A stretch of 64,000 bases of DNA from Kibdelosporangium aridum (GCF_900176515.1 NZ_FWXV01000010.1:248001-312000), one strand, 5' to 3'; shown: positions 54,769-63,554, numbered from the stretch's first letter. A program made the numbers and translations. The notes: generated from the sequence alone by a model not told the origin.

Positions 54769-54798
54769 AAAACCCTTGTGGCAAGCCACAAGGGTTTT
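54769..54798. terminator. Bidirectional terminator (14-bp stem)
   Basis: AAAACCCTTGTGGC (54769-54782) pairs perfectly with GCCACAAGGGTTTT (54785-54798) across an AA spacer. The T-run at one end and A-run at the other make it usable from both the DoxX gene (plus) and the VOC gene (minus, stop at 54806). Confidence 0.9.
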
Positions 54799-54805
54799 CG
54801 GCATG

Positions 54806-55231
54806 TCATCCGAAGTCTTCGCGTACCTGGGTCAACCGGATGCTGTTGCCCGACGGGTCACGCAGACCACTGTCGATCCCGTATGGACGTTCCTCCGGCT
54901 CCTCGGTGAACTCCACGCCACGCGCGAGCAACTCCTTGTACGACCGGTGGCAGTCGTCCGTGGTCAGGAACAGGGTCCCGGTGAACCCCTTGGCCATCAG
55001 CGTTCGGACGTCCTCGGCGGTGGCGGCGTCCATCACCGGCTCACCCGGGATCGCCATCAGTACCAACGTGAAGTCCTGCTGGGTCGGCCAGCCCACGGTC
55101 AGCCACCGGAAATCGCCCATCTCGGGCATGGTGACGTCCGCCCGGATCTCCATGCCGAGCTTCTCGGTGTAGAACCGAAGCGCCTCGTCCTGGTCGTGCA
55201 CCCACAGCTGCATGCTGCCTGTCGTGATCAT
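54806..55231 (-). CDS. VOC superfamily (glyoxalase-like) protein
   Basis: This 141-residue protein has two beta-alpha-beta-beta-beta modules. The first opens with SMQLWVHDQDEALRFYTEKLGMEI and ends near FTLVLMAIPG; the second has TDDCHRSYKELLARGVEFTE, then LRDPSGNSIRL. This is the vicinal-oxygen-chelate fold of glyoxalase I, bleomycin resistance and dioxygenase proteins. The substrate is unknown. ATG 55231 has GGGAGA at the right distance. It follows the AraC gene by 44 bp on the same strand, a common AraC-VOC pairing, and is probably co-transcribed with and controlled by it. Confidence 0.88.
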   Translation of the reverse strand: MITTGSMQLWVHDQDEALRFYTEKLGMEIRADVTMPEMGDFRWLTVGWPTQQDFTLVLMAIPGEPVMDAATAEDVRTLMAKGFTGTLFLTTDDCHRSYKELLARGVEFTEEPEERPYGIDSGLRDPSGNSIRLTQVREDFG

Positions 55232-55275
55232 CTCTGGTTCTCCCTTCGGACTGCGGAGAACGTTAGCCACGCGGG

Positions 55276-55698
55276 TCAGGTGTCGTCTTCTCGAAACGTC
55301 CGGTTCTGCGGGCGGCCGTAGAACCGCTGCACACACGACGGGACACGCGCATACGTCGAGGCAGGCGGGTACTTCGCGCGGTAGGCCGTCGGCGATACCC
55401 CGAACATCCGCGTGAAGCTGGTCGTGAACGACCCGATGCTCTGCAGGCCGACCGCGACGCAGATGTCGGCGACCTTCCGATCGGTCATCCGCAGCATCGA
55501 CGCGGCTCGTTCCAGGCGCCGGGTGAGCAGGTAGGCATGCGGCGACTCGCCGAACGCCCGCCGGAACTCGTGGCTGAAATGTGCCTTCGACAAGCCAGCC
55601 GCCCGCGCCAGGTCCGTGACGGTCAACGGGTCGGAATACCGCGCGTCAGCGAGGTCCTTGGCACGCAACAGGTGCCTTGCCGGTGGGACGGAGGTCAC
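55276..55698 (-). CDS. AraC family regulator (DNA-binding domain only)
   Basis: This 140-residue protein consists essentially of the double helix-turn-helix of AraC/XylS regulators. It has LTVTDLARAAGLSKAHFSHE, a linker, then KVADICVAVGLQSIGSFTTSF and the closing FGVSPTAYRAKYP motif. There is no sensor domain, so the signal must come from elsewhere or the protein acts constitutively. The start is GTG at 55698. It is upstream of the VOC gene in a likely two-gene operon. Confidence 0.9.
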   Translation of the reverse strand: MTSVPPARHLLRAKDLADARYSDPLTVTDLARAAGLSKAHFSHEFRRAFGESPHAYLLTRRLERAASMLRMTDRKVADICVAVGLQSIGSFTTSFTRMFGVSPTAYRAKYPPASTYARVPSCVQRFYGRPQNRTFREDDT

Positions 55699-55790
55699 GT
55701 CTCACAGGGTACGGCCTGCGGATTTGAACAAACTCCGAACTCGGTGCGCGACAGTGGCAGCCGGTGTTACCTACTGGGGGTGGTGTCATC

Positions 55791-56426
55791 GTGTTGACGC
55801 TGGTACTGGCCGATTCGGCGCCCGTCGTGCGGGACGGGTCACGTGCCTTGCTGGCGTCACACGGTGACATCGCTGTCCTCGCCGAGGCCTCGGACGGCAG
55901 GCAGGCGCTGGCCGAGACGATCAGCCACCGGCCAGACGTGCTGTTGATCGACCTCGACCGGACCGAACTGATGTCCACGTGCCGTGAGGTCCGGCGGAGC
56001 GCGCCGAAAACCGGCATTCTGGTCTTCACCGACATGAACGACGACGCCACCGTGGTGGCCGCCGTCCGCGCCGGTGTTCTGGGCTACCTGCCCAAGACCG
56101 CGGCCGAGCAGGACCTGGTCCGCGCGGTGCGCAATGTCGCCGCGGGGCAGGCGGTGTTCGGGCCGCATGTGGCCAGCAAGATCACCAAGCTCCTGGACGT
56201 GCCGCAGCAGACGGTCTTCGACGAGTTGACGCCGCGGGAACGCGAGATCCTCGAGTTGCTCGTGGTCGGTCTGTCCGTGTCGACCATCGCGCAACGGCTG
56301 GCCGTCGCGGCGAAGACCGTCCGCAACCACACGTCAGGGATCTTCACCAAGCTCGGCGTCGCCAGCCGCGAGGAGGCCGTCGTCGTGGCGCGTCGCGCCG
56401 GCCTCGACCGCCTGGTGTGCCAGTAA
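55791..56426 (+). CDS. NarL/FixJ-type response regulator
   Basis: This 211-residue regulator starts from GTG 55791, which has a G-rich ribosome site; an upstream in-frame GTG at 55764 is the alternative. The receiver domain (residues 1-120) has the phosphoacceptor region VLLIDLD, the switch threonine in ILVFTD and the lysine in GYLPKTA. The C-terminus has the LuxR helix-turn-helix LTPREREILELLVVGLSVST followed by AKTVRNHTSGIFTKLG. The receiver has D-L-D-R where most have D-V/I-R-M-P. No histidine kinase gene is near, so it is an orphan. The 3' end overlaps the convergent SARP gene by 93 bp. Confidence 0.9.
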   Translation: MLTLVLADSAPVVRDGSRALLASHGDIAVLAEASDGRQALAETISHRPDVLLIDLDRTELMSTCREVRRSAPKTGILVFTDMNDDATVVAAVRAGVLGYLPKTAAEQDLVRAVRNVAAGQAVFGPHVASKITKLLDVPQQTVFDELTPREREILELLVVGLSVSTIAQRLAVAAKTVRNHTSGIFTKLGVASREEAVVVARRAGLDRLVCQ

Positions 56427-59312
56427 CCGGTACCCGATCTGGTCGGCGATGACCAAGGCCGCCTCCGCGTCCCCGCGATCGCCGCGGCTCAACGCCAGGC
56501 CGATCAGAGCTTCACATTCCTCGTAACGGGCACCAATCGCCCGTGCGACAGCCAATGCCCGCTCGTACTCCGCGGCCGCCTCGGTCTTGTCGTCCATCGC
56601 CAAGTGCGTCGCAGCCAATGCGCTCCGGACCCACGTCTCCGTTCGGCGCTCACCGGTTTCCACGGCCAGCACCAGCGCCGCCCGCGCCTCTTTCATCGCC
56701 TCGTCGTAACGGCCATAGCCTCGGTACACGTTGGCAAGATGCGTCCGGGCACGGGCTTCGTCGTTGCGGCCACCCAGGGAAAGGTAGATCCGCAGCGCCT
56801 CGGAATCGTCCTTGAGCGCCTCGTCCAATTCCCCCATCAGGTACTGCACGCCGCCCAGGAAGTGCAGTGCGTTGGCTTCGGCGTGCCGCTCCCCCATCGC
56901 CCGGCTGAACTCCAGCGCCTGCCGGTAGTACGACTCGGCTTCGGTCAACCGGCCTCGGCATTGCAGGTTGTTGCCAACCCTGATCAGCGCCGGGCCGAGG
57001 AGGTGGTGGTGCTCACCCGTTGAGCGCAACAACGCCAGCAGTTCGACGAACTTCGCGTTGGCGCCGTCGAGATCGCCTTGCTGTTCCAGGATCGCGCCCA
57101 GGTTGTTGAGCATCGCGGCCTCGCCCGTCAGCCAGCCGATCGACCGGGACCACGTCTGCGAATCGCTGTAGTGCCGCACTGCCTCGGCGTACTGGTTCTG
57201 GCTGTAGTAGGCCGTGGCCAGGCTGTTGTGCGCGGCCGCACGGGCCTTGGGGTCGTCTCCCGCCGTGGTCAGGGCATGGCGTGCGACGCCGAACAGGTCG
57301 ACGATGTGGCCACGGAAGTACAGGTAGCTGCGAACCGTGTCGGCCAGCAGCCAGCTGCGTTTCCCTTCAGCCTGGCGCACGGCTGCGACCAGGTTGGCAC
57401 GCTCCAAGTCCAACCAGGCCAACGCTGAACCGTGGTCATCGAAACTCTTCGGTGTGCCGCCTTCGATGCGAAGCATGTACGGGTACAAGAGTTCCACGGC
57501 AGCTCGTGTTGTGGTCTCGTAGTACTCGTACAACCGATCCAGTGCCGCTTCTCGTTCCGCCAAGCTGTCCTGTTCGGTCGTTCTTTCCCAGGCGTACTGG
57601 CGAAGCAGGTCATGGAAGGTGTAGCGGCCCGGCGTGTGTTCTTCGATCAGATGCGCCGCCGCGAGGCGCTCAAGCAGGACGTCGACATCGTCCGCACCGG
57701 TCAGCGCCGCTGCCGCGTCGACGGACGCGTCCGGCCCTGGAACGAGTCCCAGCAACCGGAACAGGCGCTGGGCGTCGGGCTTCAACGCGGTGTACGACAG
57801 GTCGAACCCCGCCGTCACCGCGGCTTGGCTGTCTCCCTCGATCTGAAGGGCCGCAAGCGGATCGCCCGCTCGCAGCGCGGCGACGTGATCGGCGATGGAC
57901 CTGTTCGGCCGGACCGCCAGATGCGCCGCGGCGATCCGCAACGCCAACGGCAGGTAGGCGCACGTCACCGCCAATTCCGCTGCCGCGTCGAGATCCTCGT
58001 CCACGCGGTCGCCCAACATCTGGCGCAGCAACGCGATCGCTTCCTTCGGCGACAGCACGTCGAGGACCACGCGCTTGGCGCCGTCCATCGCGACCAGCCC
58101 GTCGAGCCGGTCGCGGCTGGTGATCACCACGACGCTGCCGGGGCTGACGGGGATGAGCGGCCGGACCTGGTCGGCACTGACCGCGTTGTCCAGCACGACG
58201 AGCATTCGCTTGTCCGACAACAATGTCCGGTACATCGCGACGGCTTCGTCCAGCCCGGTCGGCAGCCCGTCCGACGGCACCCCGACCGCGCGGAGGAACT
58301 GGTTGAGCACCTGCGCCGGCTGCAGGGGCGGGCCGAGGTCGTAACCACGAAGGTTCACGTGCAGCTGTCCGTCGGGAAAGCGGTCTCTGATGCGATGCGC
58401 CCAGTGCACGGCCAAAGCTGTCTTGCCGACACCGGCGGTCCCGTCGATCGCCGTGATCACGACCGCGGCCGGATCCCTGGCGACGAGCGCGTCCAGCTGG
58501 TCCAGCGCGGCCGAGCGGCCGGTGAAGTCGGCCAGGTCCGCGGGCAGCTGGGCCGGGCCACGGCGCCGCGGAGTGGCCAGTGCGGGATCGTCACGCAGGA
58601 TGGCCAGCTCGAGGTCCTGCAGCTCGCGCCCCGGATCGATGCCCAGCTCCCCGGCCAGGTACTGGCGGGTCCGCCTGGCCACGTCCAGTGCCTGCCCGGA
58701 TTGCCCGCCTCGGTGCAACGCCAGCATCAACTGGCCGACCAGGCGTTCCCTGGCCGGATACGTCTCGGCCAAGGACGCGAGCGAGCTGACCACCGAGTGG
58801 TGGCGGCCCAGCCGCAGCAGCGCGTCGAACCGGTCTTCCGTGGCGACCAATTTGGCCTCGGTCAGGCCACCGAACAGGCGCTCGCGGATCTCGTCGGACG
58901 CCGTGTCGGCCAACGCGGGCCCTTGCCATTGGCCGAGGGCTTCGTCGAGCACCTCGACCTTGCGGCGGTCGTCCACCGTCGCACGGGCCTGTTCCACCAG
59001 GTCGAGGAACCGGTGCGCGTCGATGGTGAGCGGGTCGGCCCGCAGGACGTACCCGCTGCCCTGCGCGGTCAGTTCGGCGTGCCCGGCCAGGATCGACCGC
59101 AGCTTCGACACGCAGACCCGGACGGCGTGCTCCGCGGTGCGCGGCGGGGAATCCGGCCACAGCAACGAGATCAGCCGGTCGACCGAAACCGGCCGACCGA
59201 CTTCCCAAGCCAGCACGGCGAACACCAGCCGCTGCTGCCGGGGCCCGAGTGGTACGGACTGCGCGCCCTGTCTCGCCCGTACTGCCCCCAGCAGCAGGAA
59301 CTCCACGCCCAC
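56334..59312 (-). CDS. AfsR-type SARP regulator (SARP-NB-ARC-TPR)
   Basis: This 992-residue regulator has an OmpR-like winged helix (1-95, GPRQQRLVFAVLAWEVGRPV and CVSKLRSILAGHAELTAQ) and a BTAD domain (about 97-245). An NB-ARC/STAND ATPase follows (about 270-560: Walker A GTAGVGKTAL, Walker B MLVVLDNAV), then tetratricopeptide repeats to about 960. This is the long AfsR architecture, which activates secondary-metabolite genes when its TPR/ATPase parts sense a signal or are phosphorylated. The start is GTG 59312. A small secreted-peptide-like ORF ends 56 bp upstream on the same strand, a layout that could be functional. The 93-bp 3' overlap with the response regulator is the largest in the window. 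Confidence 0.93.
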   Translation of the reverse strand: MGVEFLLLGAVRARQGAQSVPLGPRQQRLVFAVLAWEVGRPVSVDRLISLLWPDSPPRTAEHAVRVCVSKLRSILAGHAELTAQGSGYVLRADPLTIDAHRFLDLVEQARATVDDRRKVEVLDEALGQWQGPALADTASDEIRERLFGGLTEAKLVATEDRFDALLRLGRHHSVVSSLASLAETYPARERLVGQLMLALHRGGQSGQALDVARRTRQYLAGELGIDPGRELQDLELAILRDDPALATPRRRGPAQLPADLADFTGRSAALDQLDALVARDPAAVVITAIDGTAGVGKTALAVHWAHRIRDRFPDGQLHVNLRGYDLGPPLQPAQVLNQFLRAVGVPSDGLPTGLDEAVAMYRTLLSDKRMLVVLDNAVSADQVRPLIPVSPGSVVVITSRDRLDGLVAMDGAKRVVLDVLSPKEAIALLRQMLGDRVDEDLDAAAELAVTCAYLPLALRIAAAHLAVRPNRSIADHVAALRAGDPLAALQIEGDSQAAVTAGFDLSYTALKPDAQRLFRLLGLVPGPDASVDAAAALTGADDVDVLLERLAAAHLIEEHTPGRYTFHDLLRQYAWERTTEQDSLAEREAALDRLYEYYETTTRAAVELLYPYMLRIEGGTPKSFDDHGSALAWLDLERANLVAAVRQAEGKRSWLLADTVRSYLYFRGHIVDLFGVARHALTTAGDDPKARAAAHNSLATAYYSQNQYAEAVRHYSDSQTWSRSIGWLTGEAAMLNNLGAILEQQGDLDGANAKFVELLALLRSTGEHHHLLGPALIRVGNNLQCRGRLTEAESYYRQALEFSRAMGERHAEANALHFLGGVQYLMGELDEALKDDSEALRIYLSLGGRNDEARARTHLANVYRGYGRYDEAMKEARAALVLAVETGERRTETWVRSALAATHLAMDDKTEAAAEYERALAVARAIGARYEECEALIGLALSRGDRGDAEAALVIADQIGYRLLAHQAVEAGATRHDDGLLAAGDAELGEDP

Positions 59313-59368
59313 CCCCGTGGTGTCGGATCGTCATCTCCAACTTACTCACCGGGGCCCGCACTCAGCAC

Positions 59369-59548
59369 TCACCCAGGTAATGCGTTTGCACCGACGACAC
59401 ACCCCCTTTCCAGCTGGACGGATGCACCGTCGCCGCCGAGCTGCGCTGTCGCGCCCCTGTTCACCAGCAGCACGCCAAGAACAACCCCGACAAGCACGGT
59501 CCAGAATGCGAACCTGACCACCGAGGAAAGCGAGCAGTACAGCCTCAT
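59369..59548 (-). CDS. Small secreted-peptide-like ORF upstream of the SARP regulator
   Basis: This 59-residue frame from ATG 59548 has a GAAAGAGG ribosome site. It carries an N-terminal positive/hydrophobic segment (residues 10-29, VRFAFWTVLVGVVLGVLLV) and a possible signal-peptidase site after ATA at residue 35. That would leave a 24-residue tail beginning QLGGDGASVQLERG and containing one cysteine. A longer frame to 59602 adds 18 residues without support. It is on the same strand and 56 bp ahead of the SARP gene. I recognise no family; it may also be a single-pass membrane peptide or spurious. Confidence 0.45.
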   Translation of the reverse strand: MRLYCSLSSVVRFAFWTVLVGVVLGVLLVNRGATAQLGGDGASVQLERGCVVGANALPG

Positions 59549-59728
59549 CACAGCCTCTTTCCAGCAGAGTAATGAAATGCCTTGAAGGAATTTCCGACGC
59601 ACTCATATCGTCATCTCTCCGGGTTGGCTGCGACAAGGAGTTTCCGGTTTCCTCAGTTATCTGGAAACCGCTTTGATCCTTTCGGGTGACGCTTGAACAA
59701 TGGCAGCGACGCGGGCTAACGTCGGTGG

Positions 59729-60718
59729 ATGACCATCCGCGATGAACAGCTCGTCGCTGATTTGAAGGCGCTGCGCAAAGGGCGCGGGATTCTGGCGGGG
59801 TCCATCACGGCAAGGGTCGGCGAGGCACTGCGCACGGCCACCGGGACCCACGGCGTCGAGCACGCCGTCGAGGTGCGGCGCAGGGTCGCGGAATGCCTGT
59901 GGCGCTGGGCCGGCGAGCTGCCCGACGACCTGCGGATCGCGGTGCGCGCGGCGTTCGCCCTCGACCAGTCCGACCAACTGCCGCTCTACAAGGACCGGGT
60001 GCGGTTGGTCGCCGAACGGCTCAACCGGGACGAACGCACCGCGCGGCGCCGGATCGACGAGGGCATCGAGCGGCTGGCCGAAGTGGCCCGTTCCGGCGCG
60101 CCGCTGACCGAATTCCCACCGGCCGAGCCGGTTCCCGGCTGGCACACCGAGGAACTGCGCGTCACCCTCGCACTCGACCAGCCGACCCCGGAGGCCTTCG
60201 AGTTCCGCCGGATCGTGGCCGACCACGACCGGATCGAGCACGTCGACCTGGCCATCACGCTGACCGCGCCGCTCGGCGCGAACGGCCCGGCGCGCACCGA
60301 CGACCTGGAGATCGACGTGTTCCACGGCGGGCGGCTGACCGCACGCGAAATGGAGTCCACCGACCGGTTCGGCTTCCGGCTCACCCTGCCCAAACCGTTG
60401 CGGCGGCACGAATCGCACCAGATCGGGCTGCGGTTCAAGATCCGTCCCGACCGGACCATGGCACCGCATTACGTGTGCGTGCCCAAACACCGCTGCGCCG
60501 AGTTCGACCTGCGCGTGCGGTTCGACGTGCGGCGCCCGCCCGAGCGGATCTGGCGGCTGGTCAACGCCTTCCAGCGGGACGTCGACGACCCGCAACCACG
60601 GGGGGAGACCATCCCGCTCGACGCCTCCGGCGAGATCCACACTTCGTTCCACGAGCTCACGCCCGGCCTTGCTTACGGGATCCGCTGGCATCGAACGACA
60701 GGAACCGCCGGATCTTGA
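59729..60718 (+). CDS. Conserved-looking hypothetical protein (329 aa)
   Basis: I recognise no named domain. The N-terminal third is helical and rich in arginine (RRRVAECLWRWAGELP, then DERTARRRIDEGIERL), with a helix-turn-helix-like spacing. The rest is beta-rich with Phe/Arg/Asp-dense strands such as FGFRLTLPKPLRRHESHQIG and HYVCVPKHRCAEFDLRVRF. This suggests a small all-beta domain that may bind another protein. No signal peptide or membrane helix is seen. It is convergent with, and overlaps by 62 bp, the sigma-like gene. A DNA-linked role is only a guess from the N-terminus. Confidence 0.65.
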   Translation: MTIRDEQLVADLKALRKGRGILAGSITARVGEALRTATGTHGVEHAVEVRRRVAECLWRWAGELPDDLRIAVRAAFALDQSDQLPLYKDRVRLVAERLNRDERTARRRIDEGIERLAEVARSGAPLTEFPPAEPVPGWHTEELRVTLALDQPTPEAFEFRRIVADHDRIEHVDLAITLTAPLGANGPARTDDLEIDVFHGGRLTAREMESTDRFGFRLTLPKPLRRHESHQIGLRFKIRPDRTMAPHYVCVPKHRCAEFDLRVRFDVRRPPERIWRLVNAFQRDVDDPQPRGETIPLDASGEIHTSFHELTPGLAYGIRWHRTTGTAGS

Positions 60719-61343
60719 CCGAGGCGGCTCGCCGGAGGCGGTCGACCTGTGTCGCGTCGATGCCCAGCCGACGAGCCGCTTCAGCCACCCCCTCGCCTTT
60801 GCGCAGGCCGCGATACGCGGCCCGCTCGGCCGCCGTCAGCCCGATCAGCCTGCCGATTCTGGCCAGTGCCCGTGACTTCAGCTGCCGTGCGCCCGCGTAG
60901 CTCTTGTTGGTCAGCCTGGCCAACTCCCTGAGGCCGAGGTCGGGATCACGGGCCAGCGTGAGGATCGCGTGCAGCTGCTCGGCGGTCAGCGCCCGGTCGA
61001 GCCGTTCGGCCAGCCACTGTTCCCAGCCGACCGCGTCGGTCAGCGGATGCACCCAGATGTCCGGCGACTCCGGCAGTTCGCTCATCGCCAGCGGCTGGCG
61101 GGCGCGGTCTTTGATCATGTCAAGGGCGACGAAGTTGACACAGCGGTCCAGCCAGCCGCGCAACCCCTCGTGCTCGGGCACGACACCGCGCTGGCGCAGC
61201 AGCCGTTCGCTCGCGGCCTGGTAGAGATCGTCCCGGTCCAGCGTGTAGCGGCGCGCGTAGCCGTCCACGGTCGCGCGAAACCGCAGGTCCGGCTCCGTGA
61301 TCACACGCAGCAGGACCTTGTGCCCCGGTTGATCTGTTCGCAT
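60657..61343 (-). CDS. Sigma-70-like factor with an extra C-terminal helix-turn-helix
   Basis: In this 228-residue protein the first half fits sigma region 2: DRDDLYQAASERLL, then LRGWLDRCVNFVALDMIKDRA. A region-4-like helix-turn-helix follows at about residues 118-165 (LRELARLTNKSYAGARQLKSRA). A second helix-turn-helix-like segment (GEGVAEAARRLGIDATQVDR, about 183-205) closes the protein, which ordinary ECF sigma factors lack. No anti-sigma gene is adjacent. It could be a divergent ECF sigma factor or a regulator derived from one. The start is ATG at 61343. Confidence 0.72.
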   Translation of the reverse strand: MRTDQPGHKVLLRVITEPDLRFRATVDGYARRYTLDRDDLYQAASERLLRQRGVVPEHEGLRGWLDRCVNFVALDMIKDRARQPLAMSELPESPDIWVHPLTDAVGWEQWLAERLDRALTAEQLHAILTLARDPDLGLRELARLTNKSYAGARQLKSRALARIGRLIGLTAAERAAYRGLRKGEGVAEAARRLGIDATQVDRLRRAASVKIRRFLSFDASGSRKQGRA

Positions 61344-61702
61344 GGCCCGTGCCCAGCTCTGGCGAGAGTGCTGCCTCCTGACGCAGAGGATGCCGCACGA
61401 ACCGGGCGAAAAGCAGACCGATTTCTGGACAGATTCCTGTCAACCCCGCCGGAGAGTTGACACGGTTGTGCGTCGGAATTCACAGACTTGGCGGCTGCCG
61501 GCTGCCAGTGTTCAACGGCGACCACCCCATTGGGCACAATTGATCAAGGAGCAGCCATGTACCGTCGGCCCCTTCGCGGGCCAGCCCGGCGTGAATCACG
61601 CCGACAGCTTTTTCACCAGCCGGCAGTTCCCCATTTCCACCTTCACTGACCAACTCTCTGGCCGGCTGGGCGTGGCCCCTTGCGAAATCACCCGACGAGG
61701 GG
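61344..61702. other. 359-bp gap between the sigma-like and Crp/Fnr genes
   Basis: Besides promoters, the only notable item is a 30-codon plus-strand frame at 61557-61649 with a good AAGGAG site. No terminator hairpin, repeat or longer credible coding frame is seen. Confidence 0.5.
61557..61649 (+). CDS. 30-codon basic micro-ORF with a strong ribosome site
   Basis: ATG 61557 is preceded 5 nt upstream by AAGGAG. The encoded peptide starts MYRRPLRGPARRESRRQ and ends in a histidine-rich HFHLH. It is strongly basic, with eight arginines in 30 residues. There is no family match that I know and no adjacent modifying enzyme. It may be a real small protein or a chance frame; the ribosome site is the only positive evidence. 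Confidence 0.3.
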   Translation: MYRRPLRGPARRESRRQLFHQPAVPHFHLH

Positions 61703-62353
61703 TCACGCGATCCCTTCAGCGAATCGGTCAAGCAGGTCCATCCGAAGCACGTCGAAGCTGCACCGGTTGGTACGGACGGCGCCCGCGTCCCGGAAAACCT
61801 TCAGTGCCTTGGCGACGGCCTCCCGTGAGGCACCGGCGGCCTCGGCGAGTTCGCTTTGCCGCAGTTTCACCGTCAGACCGCCACGCACGGGCTCGCCGTA
61901 CTCGCGCGCGTAGTCGACCAGCAACCTCGCCGTCCTCGCCGGGACGTCGTACGCGCCGTTCTCCAGACGGCGCTGCGTCGACTCCCGCAGCCGCCCGACG
62001 ACCATCTTCAGCAGTTCCACGGTCACACTCGGCGCGGCGAGCATGAACCGGTGGAACTCCGCACTGGTCAACGAGACCCCCTCGACCGCGGTCAACGCGG
62101 TGATCGTCGCCGACCGGACGTCGCCGTCGATCGCCGCCACCTCGCCGAGCAGGTCGCCAGGGCCACGGATGGCCATCAGCACCTGCCTGCCGCTCGGCGC
62201 GGTCACGCTGACCTTCACGCGGCCGCCGGTCAGCAGCACGACGTGGTCGGACGTCTCGGATTCCCTGATCAGCACCTGGCCGACCGACCAGCGGCGCGGG
62301 GTACCCGCCGCGATCAGCCTGCGTTGCCCATCCGCACTCAGCCGCCAGTTCAT
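61703..62353 (-). CDS. Crp/Fnr family regulator
   Basis: This 216-residue regulator has a cyclic-nucleotide-binding-like beta-roll (10-125: GQVLIRESETSDHVVLLTGG, then GDLLGEVAAIDGDVRSATI, the phosphate-binding-cassette position). A dimer helix and a C-terminal winged helix follow (LRQSELAEAAGASREAVAKA and LKVFRDAGAVRTNRC). The cassette keeps G-E but reads DVRSATI where cAMP-binding members have R-S/T-A-x; so cAMP binding is plausible but not certain. It may control the cupin gene upstream on the same strand, 69 bp away. Confidence 0.9.
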   Translation of the reverse strand: MNWRLSADGQRRLIAAGTPRRWSVGQVLIRESETSDHVVLLTGGRVKVSVTAPSGRQVLMAIRGPGDLLGEVAAIDGDVRSATITALTAVEGVSLTSAEFHRFMLAAPSVTVELLKMVVGRLRESTQRRLENGAYDVPARTARLLVDYAREYGEPVRGGLTVKLRQSELAEAAGASREAVAKALKVFRDAGAVRTNRCSFDVLRMDLLDRFAEGIA

Positions 62354-62422
62354 GGCTCCCTCGCAGAACTCGGTCCTGCTATGTGTACTGCGCGAGCACG
62401 GCGTTTTGTGACACCGCGGGTG

Positions 62423-62902
62423 CTACAGCCAGTGGTTGTCGTGCTCGAGGAAGAAGTCGACCTGCTCCTGCTCGCTCATCTTGGCAAGATCGGGAATGCC
62501 CTCGAAGTAGCCTTCCCTTGGCGCGCCCGGGGAGAAGTGCAGCAGCATGGACGCGGGCTTGCCGGACTCGTTGCGGAATCCGTGAATTCCTCCCGCGGGC
62601 ACGTGCACGAAGTCACCGGGCTCGGTGTCGATCCACTCGGTGCCGTTGAAGATCTTGATCGTCCCGGTGAGGACGTAGAAGGACTCGGTGATCGTCTTGT
62701 GGAAGTGCGCACCGGGCCCGCTCGGCTCCGGCCCCATTTCCCAGCGGTACAAACCGAACAAGCCGCCCGTCGACTCGCCGGTGGCGAGGTAGTGCACAGT
62801 GTTGCCGTTGGCGTAGGTCCAGTCCGGTTTGCTGCCGTTCGGCCGATAGGTCGCGCTCTTCTCGCCGGTGGTGCCGTGATAGATCGGTTCCGGATATGAC
62901 AT
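62423..62902 (-). CDS. Cupin-domain protein
   Basis: This 159-residue single-domain cupin has the conserved metal-binding motif 1, GAHFHKTITESFYVLTGTI (two His and Glu), and motif 2 GDFVHVPAGGIHGFRNES (His). Both motifs are intact, so a bound Fe, Mn or Zn is likely. ATG 62902 follows AAAGGA. Enzymatic function cannot be assigned; cupins of this length are often dioxygenases, isomerases or small-molecule sensors. Confidence 0.87.
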   Translation of the reverse strand: MSYPEPIYHGTTGEKSATYRPNGSKPDWTYANGNTVHYLATGESTGGLFGLYRWEMGPEPSGPGAHFHKTITESFYVLTGTIKIFNGTEWIDTEPGDFVHVPAGGIHGFRNESGKPASMLLHFSPGAPREGYFEGIPDLAKMSEQEQVDFFLEHDNHWL

Positions 62903-63000
62903 GTACGGAGTCCTTTCCCCAGGTGGTGTCGCGACCTTACCCTGGTAGCCGTGATCACGCATGGTCACCCACATCGCACCGCCGGGTGAATCCTTGCGCT

Positions 63001-63012
63001 GTAAGCGTTTTC
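63001..63012. promoter_or_regulatory. LacI-type operator half-palindrome
   Basis: GTAAGCGTTTTC is the exact complement of the second operator at 47485-47496 and shares its left half with the perfect palindrome at 47470-47481. It lies 30 bp before the coiled-coil gene start, in a promoter position. A shared LacI-type regulator for both loci is plausible. Confidence 0.55.
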
Positions 63013-63041
63013 GCCCACTCGATCACTGATAGATTGGCGCC

Positions 63042-63554
63042 ATGGCGTCGACGAACGACTTCGAGAGAAGGTTGATCAGTGTGGAAGAACAGGTCAAAGT
63101 GGCCAGAACCGATGCGGCCAAGGCACTCGTGCTCGCACAAGGCGCTGACCGCGACGTCGGCGACTATCAGGAGAAATGGCAGGCCCAGACTAAACTGATC
63201 CAGGCGATCCGCGAAACCCAGTCCGAGCACAGCAAGACCCTGCAGGACCACGGCAAACGGCTCGACTCGCTCGAGGCGAAGGTGGACAACGGCTTCGCGA
63301 GGATGGACGAGAACTTCGCGAGGATAGACCAAAGATTCGCGGGGATGGACGAGAACTTCGCAAGCATAGACCAAAGATTCGCGGGGATCGACGAGAACTT
63401 CGCAAGCATAGACAAGAGGTTCTCGGCGATCGACGAGAACTTCGCGAAGGTAGATGAGAACTTCGCCAAGGTCGAAGAACAGTTCGCCATCCAAGCCAAG
63501 GGCCAGGCAAAGATCACCGCGTTGCTCGACCAGATCATCGACAAGGGCAAATGA
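63042..63554 (+). CDS. Coiled-coil protein with tandem 14-residue heptad repeats
   Basis: In this 170-residue hydrophilic protein residues 85-145 are built from a 14-residue unit of the form MDENFARIDQRFAG. Each unit is two heptads with Phe and Ile/Met at core positions, predicting a long regular coiled coil. The N-terminal part (FERRLISVEEQVKVARTDA) is also coiled-coil-like. No membrane anchor, nuclease or enzymatic motif is seen. It overlaps the start of the carboxylesterase gene by ATGA, so the two are translationally coupled. A multimerising or tethering role is the natural inference. Confidence 0.85.
   Translation: MASTNDFERRLISVEEQVKVARTDAAKALVLAQGADRDVGDYQEKWQAQTKLIQAIRETQSEHSKTLQDHGKRLDSLEAKVDNGFARMDENFARIDQRFAGMDENFASIDQRFAGIDENFASIDKRFSAIDENFAKVDENFAKVEEQFAIQAKGQAKITALLDQIIDKGK
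63301..63468 (+). repeat. Four tandem 42-bp coding repeats
   Basis: Units begin at 63301, 63343, 63385 and 63427. The first two differ at only a few positions; the last two decay progressively. Each is two 21-bp half-units (GACGAGAACTTCGC and GACCAAAGATTCGC types), encoding the heptad repeat. The near-identity of the first units indicates recent slippage or recombination, so copy number may vary between strains. Confidence 0.92.

Noticed and set aside
63301..63468. Regular repeats suggestive of a CRISPR array
   Set aside because: Repeats are tandem with no unique spacers, are in frame, and encode heptads.
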